From contig CAIWKE010000002.1 of the NCBI GenBank assembly GCA_903913215.1, forward strand, positions 186,001 to 250,000: DNA of 64,000 bases. The letters run 5' to 3'. The DNA is from an uncultured Holophagaceae bacterium (lineage in GTDB: Bacteria; Acidobacteriota; Holophagae; Holophagales; Holophagaceae). The stretch's first letter is position 1, and the number at the start of each line of letters is the position of its first letter. Positions 1 through 8,529 of the stretch are shown here, piece after piece. Made by a program: the position numbers and the translations under genes. The notes beneath the pieces are model-generated. The model saw only the letters and a list, made by a program, of their open reading frames with translations. It did no database searches and had not been told where the DNA came from.

Positions 1-1475
1 CCCTCCACCACCATGAGCAGTTCGTCCATGCTGCGGTTGATCTGCTGAACGCTGGCGGCCATCTCCACGATGGTCGCGTTCGTGCTCTCGGAGGCCAGGC
101 TCAGCTCCATGGAACTGGCGCTGATGCCGATGGACGTGTCCGTCAGCTCGTTGATCTCCTGGTGGAAGGACTCGATCAGCTCGCGCTGGCCCCGGTTGGA
201 GTGCCGGACCCCGTCCCCGGATTCCCGGATCAGGGTAGAGGCCGAGGCCAGGTCGCGGCTGGCGGAGCGGATCTGCACCACCATGCCCCGCAAGCTGCCC
301 ACCATGGTGCCGAAGCCTTGGACCAGGGCCGCCACCTCGTCGTCGCTGTAGACCGGCTCCAGGCTGTCGATGCGCCCCTCGCCCACCCGCTGGGCGTTGC
401 GGCTCAGCAGCAGCAGGGGTTGCTGGACATCCTTGAGGATGAGCGGGATGAAGTAGGCCAGGAAGAGGGCCGCCAGCACGAAAATAGCCACACTAGGGCG
501 GAGTGCCTTCCAGATGGCGTCGGCATACTCGGCCTCGGGGATGACGGCGCGCAGCTCGGAGCCGTCTGGCAGCGGCTGGATAACCAGGATATCGCCGCCG
601 CCCGTGGGCTGGATCTGGGAGCCCAGGATGGCGCCCCCCTTCGCGGCGGGCAGTTTGAGGGACACGCCGCCGCCCGCACCCAGCTTGAGGGTACGGAGGA
701 AGGCGCTGAGGTCCTCAGGTTTGGCGTTCATTTCGGTGACGTAGGCCACTGAATCAGCCAGATTCGCCAGCTCATTGCTGGCATAGGTGGACACCTTGCC
801 CCGGATGGAGGTCTGCAAGATGAGGCCTGAGACCAGGGTCGAGAGGATCAGCACAGCCCCGGTAATGCCCATGATCCCAAAGCCGAATTTATCGCGCAGG
901 CTCGTGGAGAAGCGGGCCATGGACTCATTGAACCCAGGACTGGCCGCCAGGATTTTGTAGACCTTCATCAGGTTCTGCTTGGCGTGGAAGTACTGGACGA
1001 TGCCCCCCATCGCCGACAACACGATGAAGAGGGAGGTGTACATGAAGCTGATCCAGAGGCTCTGGCCCAGGTAGATCTTGATCCATAGGTAACCCAGGGC
1101 GCTGAGACAGAGGCCCAGGTAGAAGAACAGGATGGAGACTGTCTGTGGGAAGCGCGTCAGGGGCCGATAGAGGTCTGGGCCCAGGACCTGGGTGGACAGA
1201 ATCCGCCCCAGCTTGTCCACCTGGAGGAGGGAGATCCAGGTGCTCAGCCCCACCAAGCCGAGGCCCGCCAAGGCCATCAGGAAGGTGGGATGGAAATCGG
1301 GGGGCGCCCCCAGAACGAAGAGGACCGCCGCCACCAGGAAGCCGAAGCCCCAGGTGAGGATGGTTACCTGCCGGTGGCGCAGCAGGAGCACCCCCAGGTC
1401 GCCAGAGGCGATGAATGGGGAATTCCCTGCCCTGGAATCAGGCAGGTGTCCAGAAGTGGAATCGGGCCGCACCAT
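1..1475 (-). CDS. Membrane sensor with HAMP domain, chemoreceptor-like (3' end cut by window)
   Basis: I translated this frame directly: it is open from an ATG at 1475 to the window edge (491 residues seen). Four hydrophobic segments lie at about residues 37-57, 64-83, 111-131 and 138-160, a fifth at 197-221, then an approximately 105-residue loop and a sixth at 327-347. A HAMP-like linker (about 347-400) follows, then a long polar helix ending in a MAASVQQINRSMDEL stretch typical of methyl-accepting proteins and related sensors. The output domain is lost at the edge, so receptor, histidine kinase or phosphatase cannot be distinguished. The start overlaps the end of rsmD by 38 bases, and cheA/cheW lie upstream on the same strand, which favours a chemoreceptor-type role. 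A GTG at about residue 29 is a possible later start. Confidence 0.75.
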   Translation of the reverse strand, partial: MVRPDSTSGHLPDSRAGNSPFIASGDLGVLLLRHRQVTILTWGFGFLVAAVLFVLGAPPDFHPTFLMALAGLGLVGLSTWISLLQVDKLGRILSTQVLGPDLYRPLTRFPQTVSILFFYLGLCLSALGYLWIKIYLGQSLWISFMYTSLFIVLSAMGGIVQYFHAKQNLMKVYKILAASPGFNESMARFSTSLRDKFGFGIMGITGAVLILSTLVSGLILQTSIRGKVSTYASNELANLADSVAYVTEMNAKPEDLSAFLRTLKLGAGGGVSLKLPAAKGGAILGSQIQPTGGGDILVIQPLPDGSELRAVIPEAEYADAIWKALRPSVAIFVLAALFLAYFIPLILKDVQQPLLLLSRNAQRVGEGRIDSLEPVYSDDEVAALVQGFGTMVGSLRGMVVQIRSASRDLASASTLIRESGDGVRHSNRGQRELIESFHQEINELTDTSIGISASSMELSLASESTNATIVEMAASVQQINRSMDELLMVVE

Positions 1476-1968
1476 ACTCGCGTGTTTCGGCCAATGCCCA
1501 CCCCGGCTGTAATTCCAGCGTGGTTTGGCGATCCGTCTCGAAGACCAGGATGCCCTCAGGGGCCAGCCAGAGCCTCAGGCGCTTCGCCATGGAGGCCCAT
1601 AGGGACTGGGCCAAATCGTAGGGCGGATCCAGGAAGATCACGGCCTGGGCGGGGAAGTCCCCCTCCCCCAGGCGCCGTAGGTCCGCCCGCTGGGGCCGGA
1701 CCGGCAGGCCGGCCACGTTTTTCAGGAGGCAGGACCAGCCAGGCTCACCGGTCTCCACGCAGACCACGGGGGCGTAGCCGCGGGAGTGGGCCTCCACGCC
1801 AATGGCCCCGGTGCCGGCGCAGAGGTCCAGAAAGGGACCCGAGGGCCAGCGTTGGAGGATGGAGAATAGGGCCTCCCGGGCCCGGTCCGCCGTCGGCCGC
1901 ACCCGCTGGTCCCCGGGCGGAGGAGCCACGAGCTTGCGGCCCTTGAGGGAACCTGCCACAACCCGCAT
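1438..1968 (-). CDS. rsmD: 16S rRNA (guanine-N2)-methyltransferase, RsmD family
   Basis: 176 residues, normal for the family. RsmD methylates G966 (E. coli numbering) of 16S rRNA in the small subunit using S-adenosylmethionine. Visible marks are the N-terminal MRVVAGSLKGRKL element, RPTADRAREALFSIL, the SAM-binding FLDLCAGTGAIGVEA loop and the catalytic DPPY motif (LDPPYDLA). The ATG at 1968 lies 6 bases after the fabH stop, so the two are probably cotranscribed. The 3' end overlaps the next gene by 38 bases, suggesting translational coupling. Confidence 0.93.
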   Translation of the reverse strand: MRVVAGSLKGRKLVAPPPGDQRVRPTADRAREALFSILQRWPSGPFLDLCAGTGAIGVEAHSRGYAPVVCVETGEPGWSCLLKNVAGLPVRPQRADLRRLGEGDFPAQAVIFLDPPYDLAQSLWASMAKRLRLWLAPEGILVFETDRQTTLELQPGWALAETREYGAARFHFWTPA

Positions 1969-1974
1969 GCGAGC

Positions 1975-2976
1975 TTAGTAGGCCCAGCGCATGAGGGTGG
2001 CACCCCAGGTGAAGCCGGCGCCGAAGGCCGCCAGGGCCACCAGGTCGCCCTTGGCCATGCGCTTCTCCTCCCAGGCCTGGTGCAGGGCCGTCGGGATGGT
2101 GGCGGTGGTGGTATTGGCGTAGCGGTCGATGTTCACCATCATGCGGGCGGGATCCAGTTCCAGTCGCCTGGCGGCGGCGTCCATGATGCGGATATTGGCC
2201 TGGTGCGGCACGAAGAGCTTGAGCTGATCCCCAGTGAAGCCGTTGCGATCCATGAGCAGCTTGCTGTTGTCAGCCATCTCGCGCACAGCGTTCTTGAAGA
2301 CCTCACTGCCCGCCTGGTGGATGTAGTGCTCCTTGGCCGCCACGGTCTCCGCCGTGGCGGGCTTCAGGGAGCCCCCGGCAGGCATGTAGAGGAAGCAGCC
2401 GCCCGTGCCGTCCACCTTGTGTTCGAAGTCAAGGATGCCCAGGCCATCTTCCACCTGCTCCACGATGACGGCGCCGGCGCCATCGCCGAAGAGCACCGAG
2501 GTGGCCCGGTCCTCCAGGTTGATGATGGTGGACATGATGTCCACGCCCACCACCGCGACCTTCTTGACGCCTCCGGCAGCCACCATGCTGGCGGCGGTGG
2601 TGAGCGCGTAGAGGAAGCCCGAGCAGGCGGCGTTGAGGTCAAACCCGAAGGCCTTGTCGGCCCCCACCATGGTCTGGATGCGGCAGGCCGTAGCCGGAAA
2701 GAGCGTGTCGGGCGTGACCGTCGTGACCAGGATCAGGTCCAGTTCCGAGGCCTTCATGCCCCGATTGTCCAAGGCCATCTGCAGGGCTGGCGCCCCCAAT
2801 TGGGAGGCTCCGGTGCCGGGCTCGACCCAGCGGCGTTCCCGGATCCCGGTCCGGGTGCGGATCCACTCGTCGTTGGTTTCCATGAACTTCGACAGGTCAT
2901 CGTTGGTGACCACCCGGGGCGGAAAACACTGCCCAGTGGCGGTGATTCCGACGGGGGCGACTAGGCGACGGTTCAA
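1975..2976 (-). CDS. fabH: Beta-ketoacyl-ACP synthase III (FabH)
   Basis: 333 residues. FabH condenses acetyl-CoA (or another short acyl-CoA) with malonyl-ACP to start fatty acid synthesis in the cytoplasm. The catalytic triad is visible: Cys118 in NAACSG, His258 in PHQAN and Asn288 in ANTTTATI. The glycine-rich C-terminal FGAGFTWGA is also present. The start is a TTG at 2976, supported by a GGAGG at 2981-2985 four bases upstream. It lies 49 bases downstream of cheW and 6 bases upstream of rsmD, so a lipid-synthesis gene sits inside a chemotaxis-headed operon. No other fatty-acid gene is nearby. Confidence 0.95.
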   Translation of the reverse strand: MNRRLVAPVGITATGQCFPPRVVTNDDLSKFMETNDEWIRTRTGIRERRWVEPGTGASQLGAPALQMALDNRGMKASELDLILVTTVTPDTLFPATACRIQTMVGADKAFGFDLNAACSGFLYALTTAASMVAAGGVKKVAVVGVDIMSTIINLEDRATSVLFGDGAGAVIVEQVEDGLGILDFEHKVDGTGGCFLYMPAGGSLKPATAETVAAKEHYIHQAGSEVFKNAVREMADNSKLLMDRNGFTGDQLKLFVPHQANIRIMDAAARRLELDPARMMVNIDRYANTTTATIPTALHQAWEEKRMAKGDLVALAAFGAGFTWGATLMRWAY

Positions 2977-3025
2977 GGGGCCTCCAAAAACGAAACCCCG
3001 ATTATCACATGAATGGGGGGGCGCG

Positions 3026-3451
3026 TCAGGCCTCGAGCCGGAATCGCCGCAGCAAGTTCACCAAACGTTCGGGATCCAGCAGAGCCGCCCGCAGGTCGTC
3101 CAACGCTCCCTCGGCGGAGGCCCAGGCATGGGTTTCATTCTCTGGTTCCACCCAGCCCTCAGGCAGAGTGTCCACAAGGCCCAGCATCCGCTCCACAGGC
3201 ACCGCCAGCCGGGGTCGGAGTACCGCCAGCACTGGATGGGGAGCCAGGGGCCCGGCACAGCCGGGAAGGTCGCCCCAGGCCAGCACCGGGAGGAACTCCC
3301 CCTGGTGCAGGACGACACCCTGGATGCCCTTGGAGGGCCCGGGCAGGGGCGTAATGGGCGAGGCCGCCACCACCTCCCGCAAGTCCTGGGTGGCCAGGAG
3401 CAGGTGTCGGCCCGCGGCCATGACATGCAAGAGGGTCCGAAGCTCAGACAC
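3026..3451 (-). CDS. cheW: CheW-like coupling protein
   Basis: About 141 residues, from a GTG at 3451 that overlaps the cheA stop (GTGTCTGA), indicating translational coupling. The sequence has the CheW/SH3-like pattern: an opening strand (LLHVMAAGRHLLLATQDLREVV), then PLPGPSKGIQGVVLHQG and FLPVLAWGDL. CheW proteins link receptors to CheA at the inner membrane. The C-terminal half is less typical and ends with a charged helix. A start at the internal ATG (about 3421) would remove the first beta strand, so GTG is preferred. Assignment rests on the fold pattern and on the neighbouring cheA; the exact receptor is unknown. Confidence 0.75.
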   Translation of the reverse strand: MSELRTLLHVMAAGRHLLLATQDLREVVAASPITPLPGPSKGIQGVVLHQGEFLPVLAWGDLPGCAGPLAPHPVLAVLRPRLAVPVERMLGLVDTLPEGWVEPENETHAWASAEGALDDLRAALLDPERLVNLLRRFRLEA

Positions 3452-5477
3452 GGGCCACCCGGCGCATGAGGGAATCCATGGCCAATCCCAGGATGGCTTC
3501 CGGGTCCAGAACCCAGAGGATGCCCTCCTCCTGGGGGCTGCCGCCCATGATGCCGGGGATCCGGGCCAGCTCGGGCAGACTGCGCAGCAGCACCTCGCCC
3601 CGGCCCAGCACCTCGTCCACCCCGATGGCCACTTCCACACTTTCGGCAGAGCCCCCCTGCTGAGTGAGCACCACGAAGGCCCGCTGGGCCTCGGGTTCCG
3701 GCAGCCCCAGGCAAGCCTGCAGGGATTCCAGGGGCAGGGACTTGCCCAGCACCTCAAGCTGATCACCCCCGCGCAGGATCTCCCGGCCCGCCTGGACCCG
3801 GTGGACGTTCCCCAGGGGGATGCCAAAGACCTGGCGGTCGCAGCGCACCCGTAGGCAGCTCAGCACCGCGCGGCTGAGGGGGATAGCCAGGCGCACCAGG
3901 CTCCCCCGCTTGGCTTCGGACGAGAGGTGGATCTCCCCACCCAGGCCCTCCACCTCGGCGCGCACCACGTCCATGCCCACACCACGGCCTGAGATCTGGT
4001 TGGCCTGATCCTGGGTTGAAAAACCCGGTTCCAGGGCCAGGCGATGGATGCGTTCCGGTGTGTAGTGCTGGCCTTCCTTGATGAGGCCCAACCCGATACC
4101 CCGGGCCTCCATGCGGGCCAGGTCGAAGCCCCGGCCGTCATCGCGAATATCGAAGCGGAGGTTCCGGCCCCGCTGGGAGGCGGAGATGCGCAGGGCCCCA
4201 GTCTCACTCTTGCCCTGGGCCACCCGCTCCGAAGGCGGCTCCAGGCCATGGTCCATGGCATTCCGCACCAGGTGGAGGAAGGGCTCGCCCAGACGGCCCA
4301 GGAGGCTGCGTTCCAGTTCCAGCTCCCCGCCTTGGAAGGTCAGCTTCACAGGCTTACCCAGCTCGCGGCTCAGGTTCTTCACCATGGGCTCAATGCGGGA
4401 AAAGAGGCTCTCAACCTTCACCATGCGCATCTGGAGCAGGGTCTTCTGGACTTCCAGCAGACCGTCCTGCATGCCCCCCAGGAGGCCCACAGGTTCGTCG
4501 TGGAGATTGCCGGGGGTCCGGCGCATCCAGCGGCTGGCCGCATCCCGCAACTGCCCCACGTCCATGAGCCGGGCTTCCAGGACTTCAACCTGCTGGGCGG
4601 GAATCCGCAGGATCTCCATCTCTGGGTAGTGCTGGGGAGGGGGCTGGGGCTCAGGCTCCAAACGGGGGGCCGGCTCAGGATCAGCCTTCGCCCGCAGGCT
4701 GTCGGGCACCCGGGCCGGATCCGCCACAAGGGCCATGCCGAGCACTTCCCCTTCCAGAGCCGGGAGTTCCTCGAAAGCCGGATGGGCACTGGCTACCAGG
4801 AGCAGAAAGCAGAGTCCCTCCCGATCCTCGGGCGGGTCAGCGGGCAGGGTGGAGATCAGCTCGCCATGCATCGCCACGGCCTCGCTGAGGGTCCGAAGGC
4901 GCTCATCAAAGGTGGCGTAGTCAAGGCAGACCGTGAGGCCATGGATGGGGGTGCTGTCCAGCAGAAGCGAGGTCACCCGGGTCCGCTCATAGTCCGACAG
5001 GGCCTTCAAAGTCTCTGGAGGCAGGTCCAGCATGGTGGTGAGGTCCCGGCTCCCGCCCTCCGTGGGCCGGGCCAGGGCCTCCAACTCACCCAACTGGCGC
5101 CGCAGGGGCAGCAGGTAGTCGTCGGGTTCGGGCCGTCCTCGGCGCAGCCCCTCCATGCCGGATTCCAGGGCCAGGATCCCCGCCTCGAGCACATCCGTCA
5201 GAGAGTCCGTGGAGCGCAGACGGCCCTGGCGCATGAGGTCGAAGATGTCCTCCATGCGATGGGCCGCCCGGCTGAAGCTGTGGAAGCCCAGCATGCCCGC
5301 CATGCCCTTCAGGGTGTGGGTGGTGCGGAACAGGGCGTTCACCGAGGCCTGCACCACGTGGGCCGGTTGGGGCGTCTTCAGCGTGCCAAGCGTCGCCCGA
5401 GCCTGCGTGAACAGGTCCTCGCACTCCGACCAGACATCGTTGAAGGGTTGATCCAAGGGAACTCCAGGTGGCTGCAT
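3444..5477 (-). CDS. cheA: Chemotaxis histidine kinase CheA
   Basis: 677 residues from the ATG at 5477. The HPt domain carries the phosphorylated His54 in RTTHTLKGMAGMLGF. A probable P2 region spans about 170-255, then a proline-rich linker (265-285). The dimerisation helices cover about 286-370. The ATPase has Asn406 (VRNAMDHG), the DDGRG box at 446-450 and GRGVGMDVV at 497-505. The CheW-like P5 domain runs from about 540 to the end. CheA autophosphorylates in receptor arrays and passes phosphate to a response regulator. No receiver, CheR or CheB gene is seen nearby. The frame stays open upstream to 5978 but that stretch overlaps kdsB and lacks CheA similarity. kdsB diverges 61 bases away. 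Confidence 0.93.
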   Translation of the reverse strand: MQPPGVPLDQPFNDVWSECEDLFTQARATLGTLKTPQPAHVVQASVNALFRTTHTLKGMAGMLGFHSFSRAAHRMEDIFDLMRQGRLRSTDSLTDVLEAGILALESGMEGLRRGRPEPDDYLLPLRRQLGELEALARPTEGGSRDLTTMLDLPPETLKALSDYERTRVTSLLLDSTPIHGLTVCLDYATFDERLRTLSEAVAMHGELISTLPADPPEDREGLCFLLLVASAHPAFEELPALEGEVLGMALVADPARVPDSLRAKADPEPAPRLEPEPQPPPQHYPEMEILRIPAQQVEVLEARLMDVGQLRDAASRWMRRTPGNLHDEPVGLLGGMQDGLLEVQKTLLQMRMVKVESLFSRIEPMVKNLSRELGKPVKLTFQGGELELERSLLGRLGEPFLHLVRNAMDHGLEPPSERVAQGKSETGALRISASQRGRNLRFDIRDDGRGFDLARMEARGIGLGLIKEGQHYTPERIHRLALEPGFSTQDQANQISGRGVGMDVVRAEVEGLGGEIHLSSEAKRGSLVRLAIPLSRAVLSCLRVRCDRQVFGIPLGNVHRVQAGREILRGGDQLEVLGKSLPLESLQACLGLPEPEAQRAFVVLTQQGGSAESVEVAIGVDEVLGRGEVLLRSLPELARIPGIMGGSPQEEGILWVLDPEAILGLAMDSLMRRVARV

Positions 5478-5538
5478 CGGCAGGGGATCAAGGAGTCTGG
5501 AGTCTGGAGCTGGCCCCGGTTCCCCTACACTGGATGGT

Positions 5539-6333
5539 ATGCGCACCCTCGCCGTCCTGCCCTCCCGCTTTTCGGCCTCCCGGTTCCCAGGGAAGCCGCT
5601 GGCCCTCATTTTGGGACGGCCCATGATCCAATGGGTCTTCGAAGCGGCCCGGCGCGCCCAGGGGGTGGACCGCGTGGTGGTGGCCACGGACGATGAGCGA
5701 ATCGCCTCGACGGTGCGGGGCTTTGGCGGCGAGGCTGTGTTGACGGATCCGGCCCTGCCCTCCGGCACGGACCGCACGGCTGCGGCCCTGGCGGCCCTTG
5801 AGGCCCAGGGCGAGGCCTTCGAGTGCGTGCTGAACATCCAGGGAGATGAACCCGCCATGCATCCAGACACGGTGGCTGCCCTGGTGGCCCTCATGAAGGC
5901 CCAGCCGGACCTGCCCATGGGCACCGCCGCCTGCCCCTTCTCCCACCAGGACGAGCTCTTCAACCCCAACGCCGTCAAGGTGGTGGTCGATGATCGGCAG
6001 CGGGCCCTCTACTTCAGCCGCAGCCCCATCCCCTACCTGCGGAACTCCACCCGCTTCGAGCCGGACTTCCGCCCCTGGCTCCAGCCCGAACAACTGGCCC
6101 ACTTCCGGCGCCACCTGGGCCTCTACGCCTATCGCCCCGAAACCCTGCGGGCCTTCACCCAGCTGCCGCCCCATCCCCTGGAGCAACTGGAGATGCTGGA
6201 GCAGCTCCGGGCCCTGGCCGCAGGCATCGCCATCGGGGTGGCGGACACCCCCTACCTGAGCCTGGGCGTGGATGTGCCCGGCGATGTGCCCGCGGCCGAG
6301 GCCCTGCTGCGGGAACGCGGGTTGGCAGGCTAG
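5539..6333 (+). CDS. kdsB: 3-deoxy-manno-octulosonate cytidylyltransferase (CMP-Kdo synthetase)
   Basis: 264 residues. KdsB activates Kdo with CTP to CMP-Kdo, needed for the inner core of lipopolysaccharide. Visible motifs are the N-terminal nucleotide-binding PSRFSASRFPGKPL, VVVATDDERI, PSGTDRTA and the metal-site NIQGDEP, followed by NPNAVKVVVDD and FSRSPIPY. Its presence marks the host as an LPS-bearing diderm, in keeping with lptD at 9.9-12.2 kb. It diverges from cheA and is followed 46 bases later by trxB. Confidence 0.95.
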   Translation: MRTLAVLPSRFSASRFPGKPLALILGRPMIQWVFEAARRAQGVDRVVVATDDERIASTVRGFGGEAVLTDPALPSGTDRTAAALAALEAQGEAFECVLNIQGDEPAMHPDTVAALVALMKAQPDLPMGTAACPFSHQDELFNPNAVKVVVDDRQRALYFSRSPIPYLRNSTRFEPDFRPWLQPEQLAHFRRHLGLYAYRPETLRAFTQLPPHPLEQLEMLEQLRALAAGIAIGVADTPYLSLGVDVPGDVPAAEALLRERGLAG

Positions 6334-6379
6334 ACTGGGAGGCGGGCTGGTTCGCCCGAAATCATTGTCAGGAGCTGTC

Positions 6380-7348
6380 GTGAGCCACCACAAAGTGATC
6401 GTGATCGGAACAGGTCCCGCCGGCTACACCGCGGCCCTCTACACCTCCCGCGCCAACCTAGCTCCCCTGGTCTTCGAAGGCACCCAGCCCGGCGGCCAGC
6501 TCACCATCACCACCGAGGTGGAGAACTTCCCGGGCTTCCGCAGCGGCGTGGCCGGCCCCGCGCTCATGGAGGAGATGCGGGAGCAGGTGCTCCGCTTCGG
6601 CACCACCATCAAGGCCGAGACCGTGCTGAAGGCCGAGCTCCAGGCCCGCCCCTTCAAGCTCACCACAGACCAGGGTGAGTACACCGCGGACGCCGTGATC
6701 ATCGCCACGGGCGCCTCCGCCAAGTGGCTGGGCATCGGCAAGGACGAGCAACTCTCCCGGTCTGGCGGCGGCGTGAGCGCCTGCGCCACCTGTGACGGCT
6801 TCTTCTTCCGCGGCAAGGAGATCGCCGTGGTGGGCGGCGGCGACACAGCCATCGAGGAGGCGGTCTTCCTCACCAAGTTCGCCACCAAGGTCCACCTCAT
6901 CCACCGCCGGGACAAGCTCCGGGCCTCCAAGGCCATGCAGGACCGGGCCCTCAGTAACGAGAAGATCCACATGGTCTGGAACAAGGGCGTGCAAGACGTG
7001 CTCACCAACACCATCGAGACCCCCATGGGCGAGAAGGTCGAGAAGATCCGCGCCCTCCAGCTCAAGGACACTGTGGATGGGAGCCTGTCCGAACTCCCCG
7101 TGGAGGGCCTCTTCGTAGCCATCGGCCACCAGCCCAACACGGACCTCTTCAAGGGCCAGCTGGCCATGGACGAGACCGGCTACCTCCAGGTGGACAAGGG
7201 CTCCAGCCGCACGGCCATCGCGGGCGTCTTCGCCTGCGGGGACGTGCAGGACCACACCTACCGCCAGGCCATCACGGCCGCGGGCAGCGGCTGCATGGCG
7301 GCGATCGACGCCGAGCGCTGGCTCGCGGAACAGGGCCTCGCAGAGTGA
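6380..7348 (+). CDS. trxB: Thioredoxin reductase
   Basis: 322 residues from a GTG at 6380 with CAGGAG five bases upstream; upstream in-frame ATGs lie inside kdsB. TrxB passes electrons from NADPH through FAD to thioredoxin. The FAD-binding VIGTGPAGYTAALY (about 8-21), the redox pair Cys135/Cys138 in SACATCDGFFF, the NADPH motif VVGGGDTAIEEA and the C-terminal GVFACGDVQD with TAAGSGCMAA are all present. It overlaps alr by four bases (GTGA), so the two are coupled. Confidence 0.95.
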   Translation: MSHHKVIVIGTGPAGYTAALYTSRANLAPLVFEGTQPGGQLTITTEVENFPGFRSGVAGPALMEEMREQVLRFGTTIKAETVLKAELQARPFKLTTDQGEYTADAVIIATGASAKWLGIGKDEQLSRSGGGVSACATCDGFFFRGKEIAVVGGGDTAIEEAVFLTKFATKVHLIHRRDKLRASKAMQDRALSNEKIHMVWNKGVQDVLTNTIETPMGEKVEKIRALQLKDTVDGSLSELPVEGLFVAIGHQPNTDLFKGQLAMDETGYLQVDKGSSRTAIAGVFACGDVQDHTYRQAITAAGSGCMAAIDAERWLAEQGLAE

Positions 7349-8484
7349 ATGATCAGCACCTGGAACCCCTGAGGCACCACCCCGAGGGCCGCGCGCTCCG
7401 AGCCGAGGTGGACCTCGCCCGGGTGGCCCGCAACCTGGACCGGATCCAGGCCGCCTCCGGGGGCCGGGCTGTCTGGGGCGTGGTGAAAGCCAATGCCTAC
7501 GGGCACGGGGCGGTGCCCGTGGCGCGGGCCCTGGAAGGGGCCGGCGTGCATGGCCTGGCTGTGTCCAGCCTGGAAGAAGGCCTGGAGCTGCGCCAGGGCG
7601 GCGTCCGCTGTCCGATCCTGGTACTGGGCGGCCTCCGCCCAGAAGCCTTGCCCGCGGCCAGCGCCTCTGGCCTTACCGTGGCCCTGGTCGGGCCCGAACA
7701 CCTGGGAACCTATGCCCAGGTCCTGGCCAGCCACCCCCTGAAGCTCCATCTGAAGCTGGACACGGGCATGGGCCGCTTCGGCCTGCTTCCCTCGGAATTG
7801 GGTGAGTGCCTGCCGGAACTGCGCCAGCTGGCGCCCTGGATCGAGGGAGCCATGGGCCACTTCGCCACGGCAGACGATCCCGACCAGGGTTTCGCCCAGC
7901 GCCAACGACGGGTCTTCGAAGGCTGCCTGGCCCAGCTGGCCGAGGCCGGAATCCATCCTGCCCAGCGCCACCACGCCAACAGCGACGCCTGCCTGCGGCG
8001 GCTCCTGGACGAGGACACCCACGTGCGCCCCGGCCTGGCCCTCTACGGCCTCAGCAACGTGGCCGAGGGCCAGGCCCTGGGCCTGGAACCCGCCCTGGCC
8101 CTAGTGGCTGAGGTGGCCCGGGTGAAAACGGTCCCTGCGGGCACCACCGTGGGCTACGGTCGCACCTTCGTGGCGCCCCAGCCCATGCAGATCGCCACCC
8201 TGGCCTGCGGCTACGCAGACGGGTACCGGCGTGACCTGGGCAACCGGGCCGTGGTGGGCTTCCGGGGCCGCACCTTCCCCGTGGTGGGCCGGGTCTCCAT
8301 GGACTACCTCACGGTGGCCCTTCCCCAGGCCGAGCCCGTGGCCCCGGGCGATCCCATGACCCTCTTCAGCAGCGACGGGGGCTCACCTCACAGCATTGAG
8401 CGTCTGGCCCAGCTGTTGGGCACCATCCCCTACGAATTGACCTGCGCTCTGCACCGTCGGATCAGTCGTCGATTTTTCCCATAG
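7345..8484 (+). CDS. alr: Alanine racemase
   Basis: 379 residues. Alr is a PLP enzyme that makes D-alanine for peptidoglycan. PLP-binding Lys48 sits in WGVVKANAYGHG, and the second catalytic base Tyr lies in TTVGYGRTF. Other typical stretches are LKLDTGMGRFG, HHANSDA, RPGLALYG, ATLACGYADGYRR and GRVSMDYLTV. The GTG start at 7345 overlaps the trxB stop. The C-terminus (AQLLGTIPYELTCAL) is complete. Confidence 0.95.
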   Translation: MNDQHLEPLRHHPEGRALRAEVDLARVARNLDRIQAASGGRAVWGVVKANAYGHGAVPVARALEGAGVHGLAVSSLEEGLELRQGGVRCPILVLGGLRPEALPAASASGLTVALVGPEHLGTYAQVLASHPLKLHLKLDTGMGRFGLLPSELGECLPELRQLAPWIEGAMGHFATADDPDQGFAQRQRRVFEGCLAQLAEAGIHPAQRHHANSDACLRRLLDEDTHVRPGLALYGLSNVAEGQALGLEPALALVAEVARVKTVPAGTTVGYGRTFVAPQPMQIATLACGYADGYRRDLGNRAVVGFRGRTFPVVGRVSMDYLTVALPQAEPVAPGDPMTLFSSDGGSPHSIERLAQLLGTIPYELTCALHRRISRRFFP

Positions 8485-8529
8485 CGTGATGCCAACCGCT
8501 TAACATGGGGCACCTAGCACTGGCCCCCC

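Noticed and set aside
4044-5696. A 550-codon open frame antisense to cheA
   Set aside because: Low-complexity His/Gln/Gly-rich translation, shadow of cheA.
5478-5978. Upstream extension of cheA
   Set aside because: It overlaps the start of kdsB on the other strand and has no CheA-like sequence; the ATG at 5477 gives the normal HPt start.
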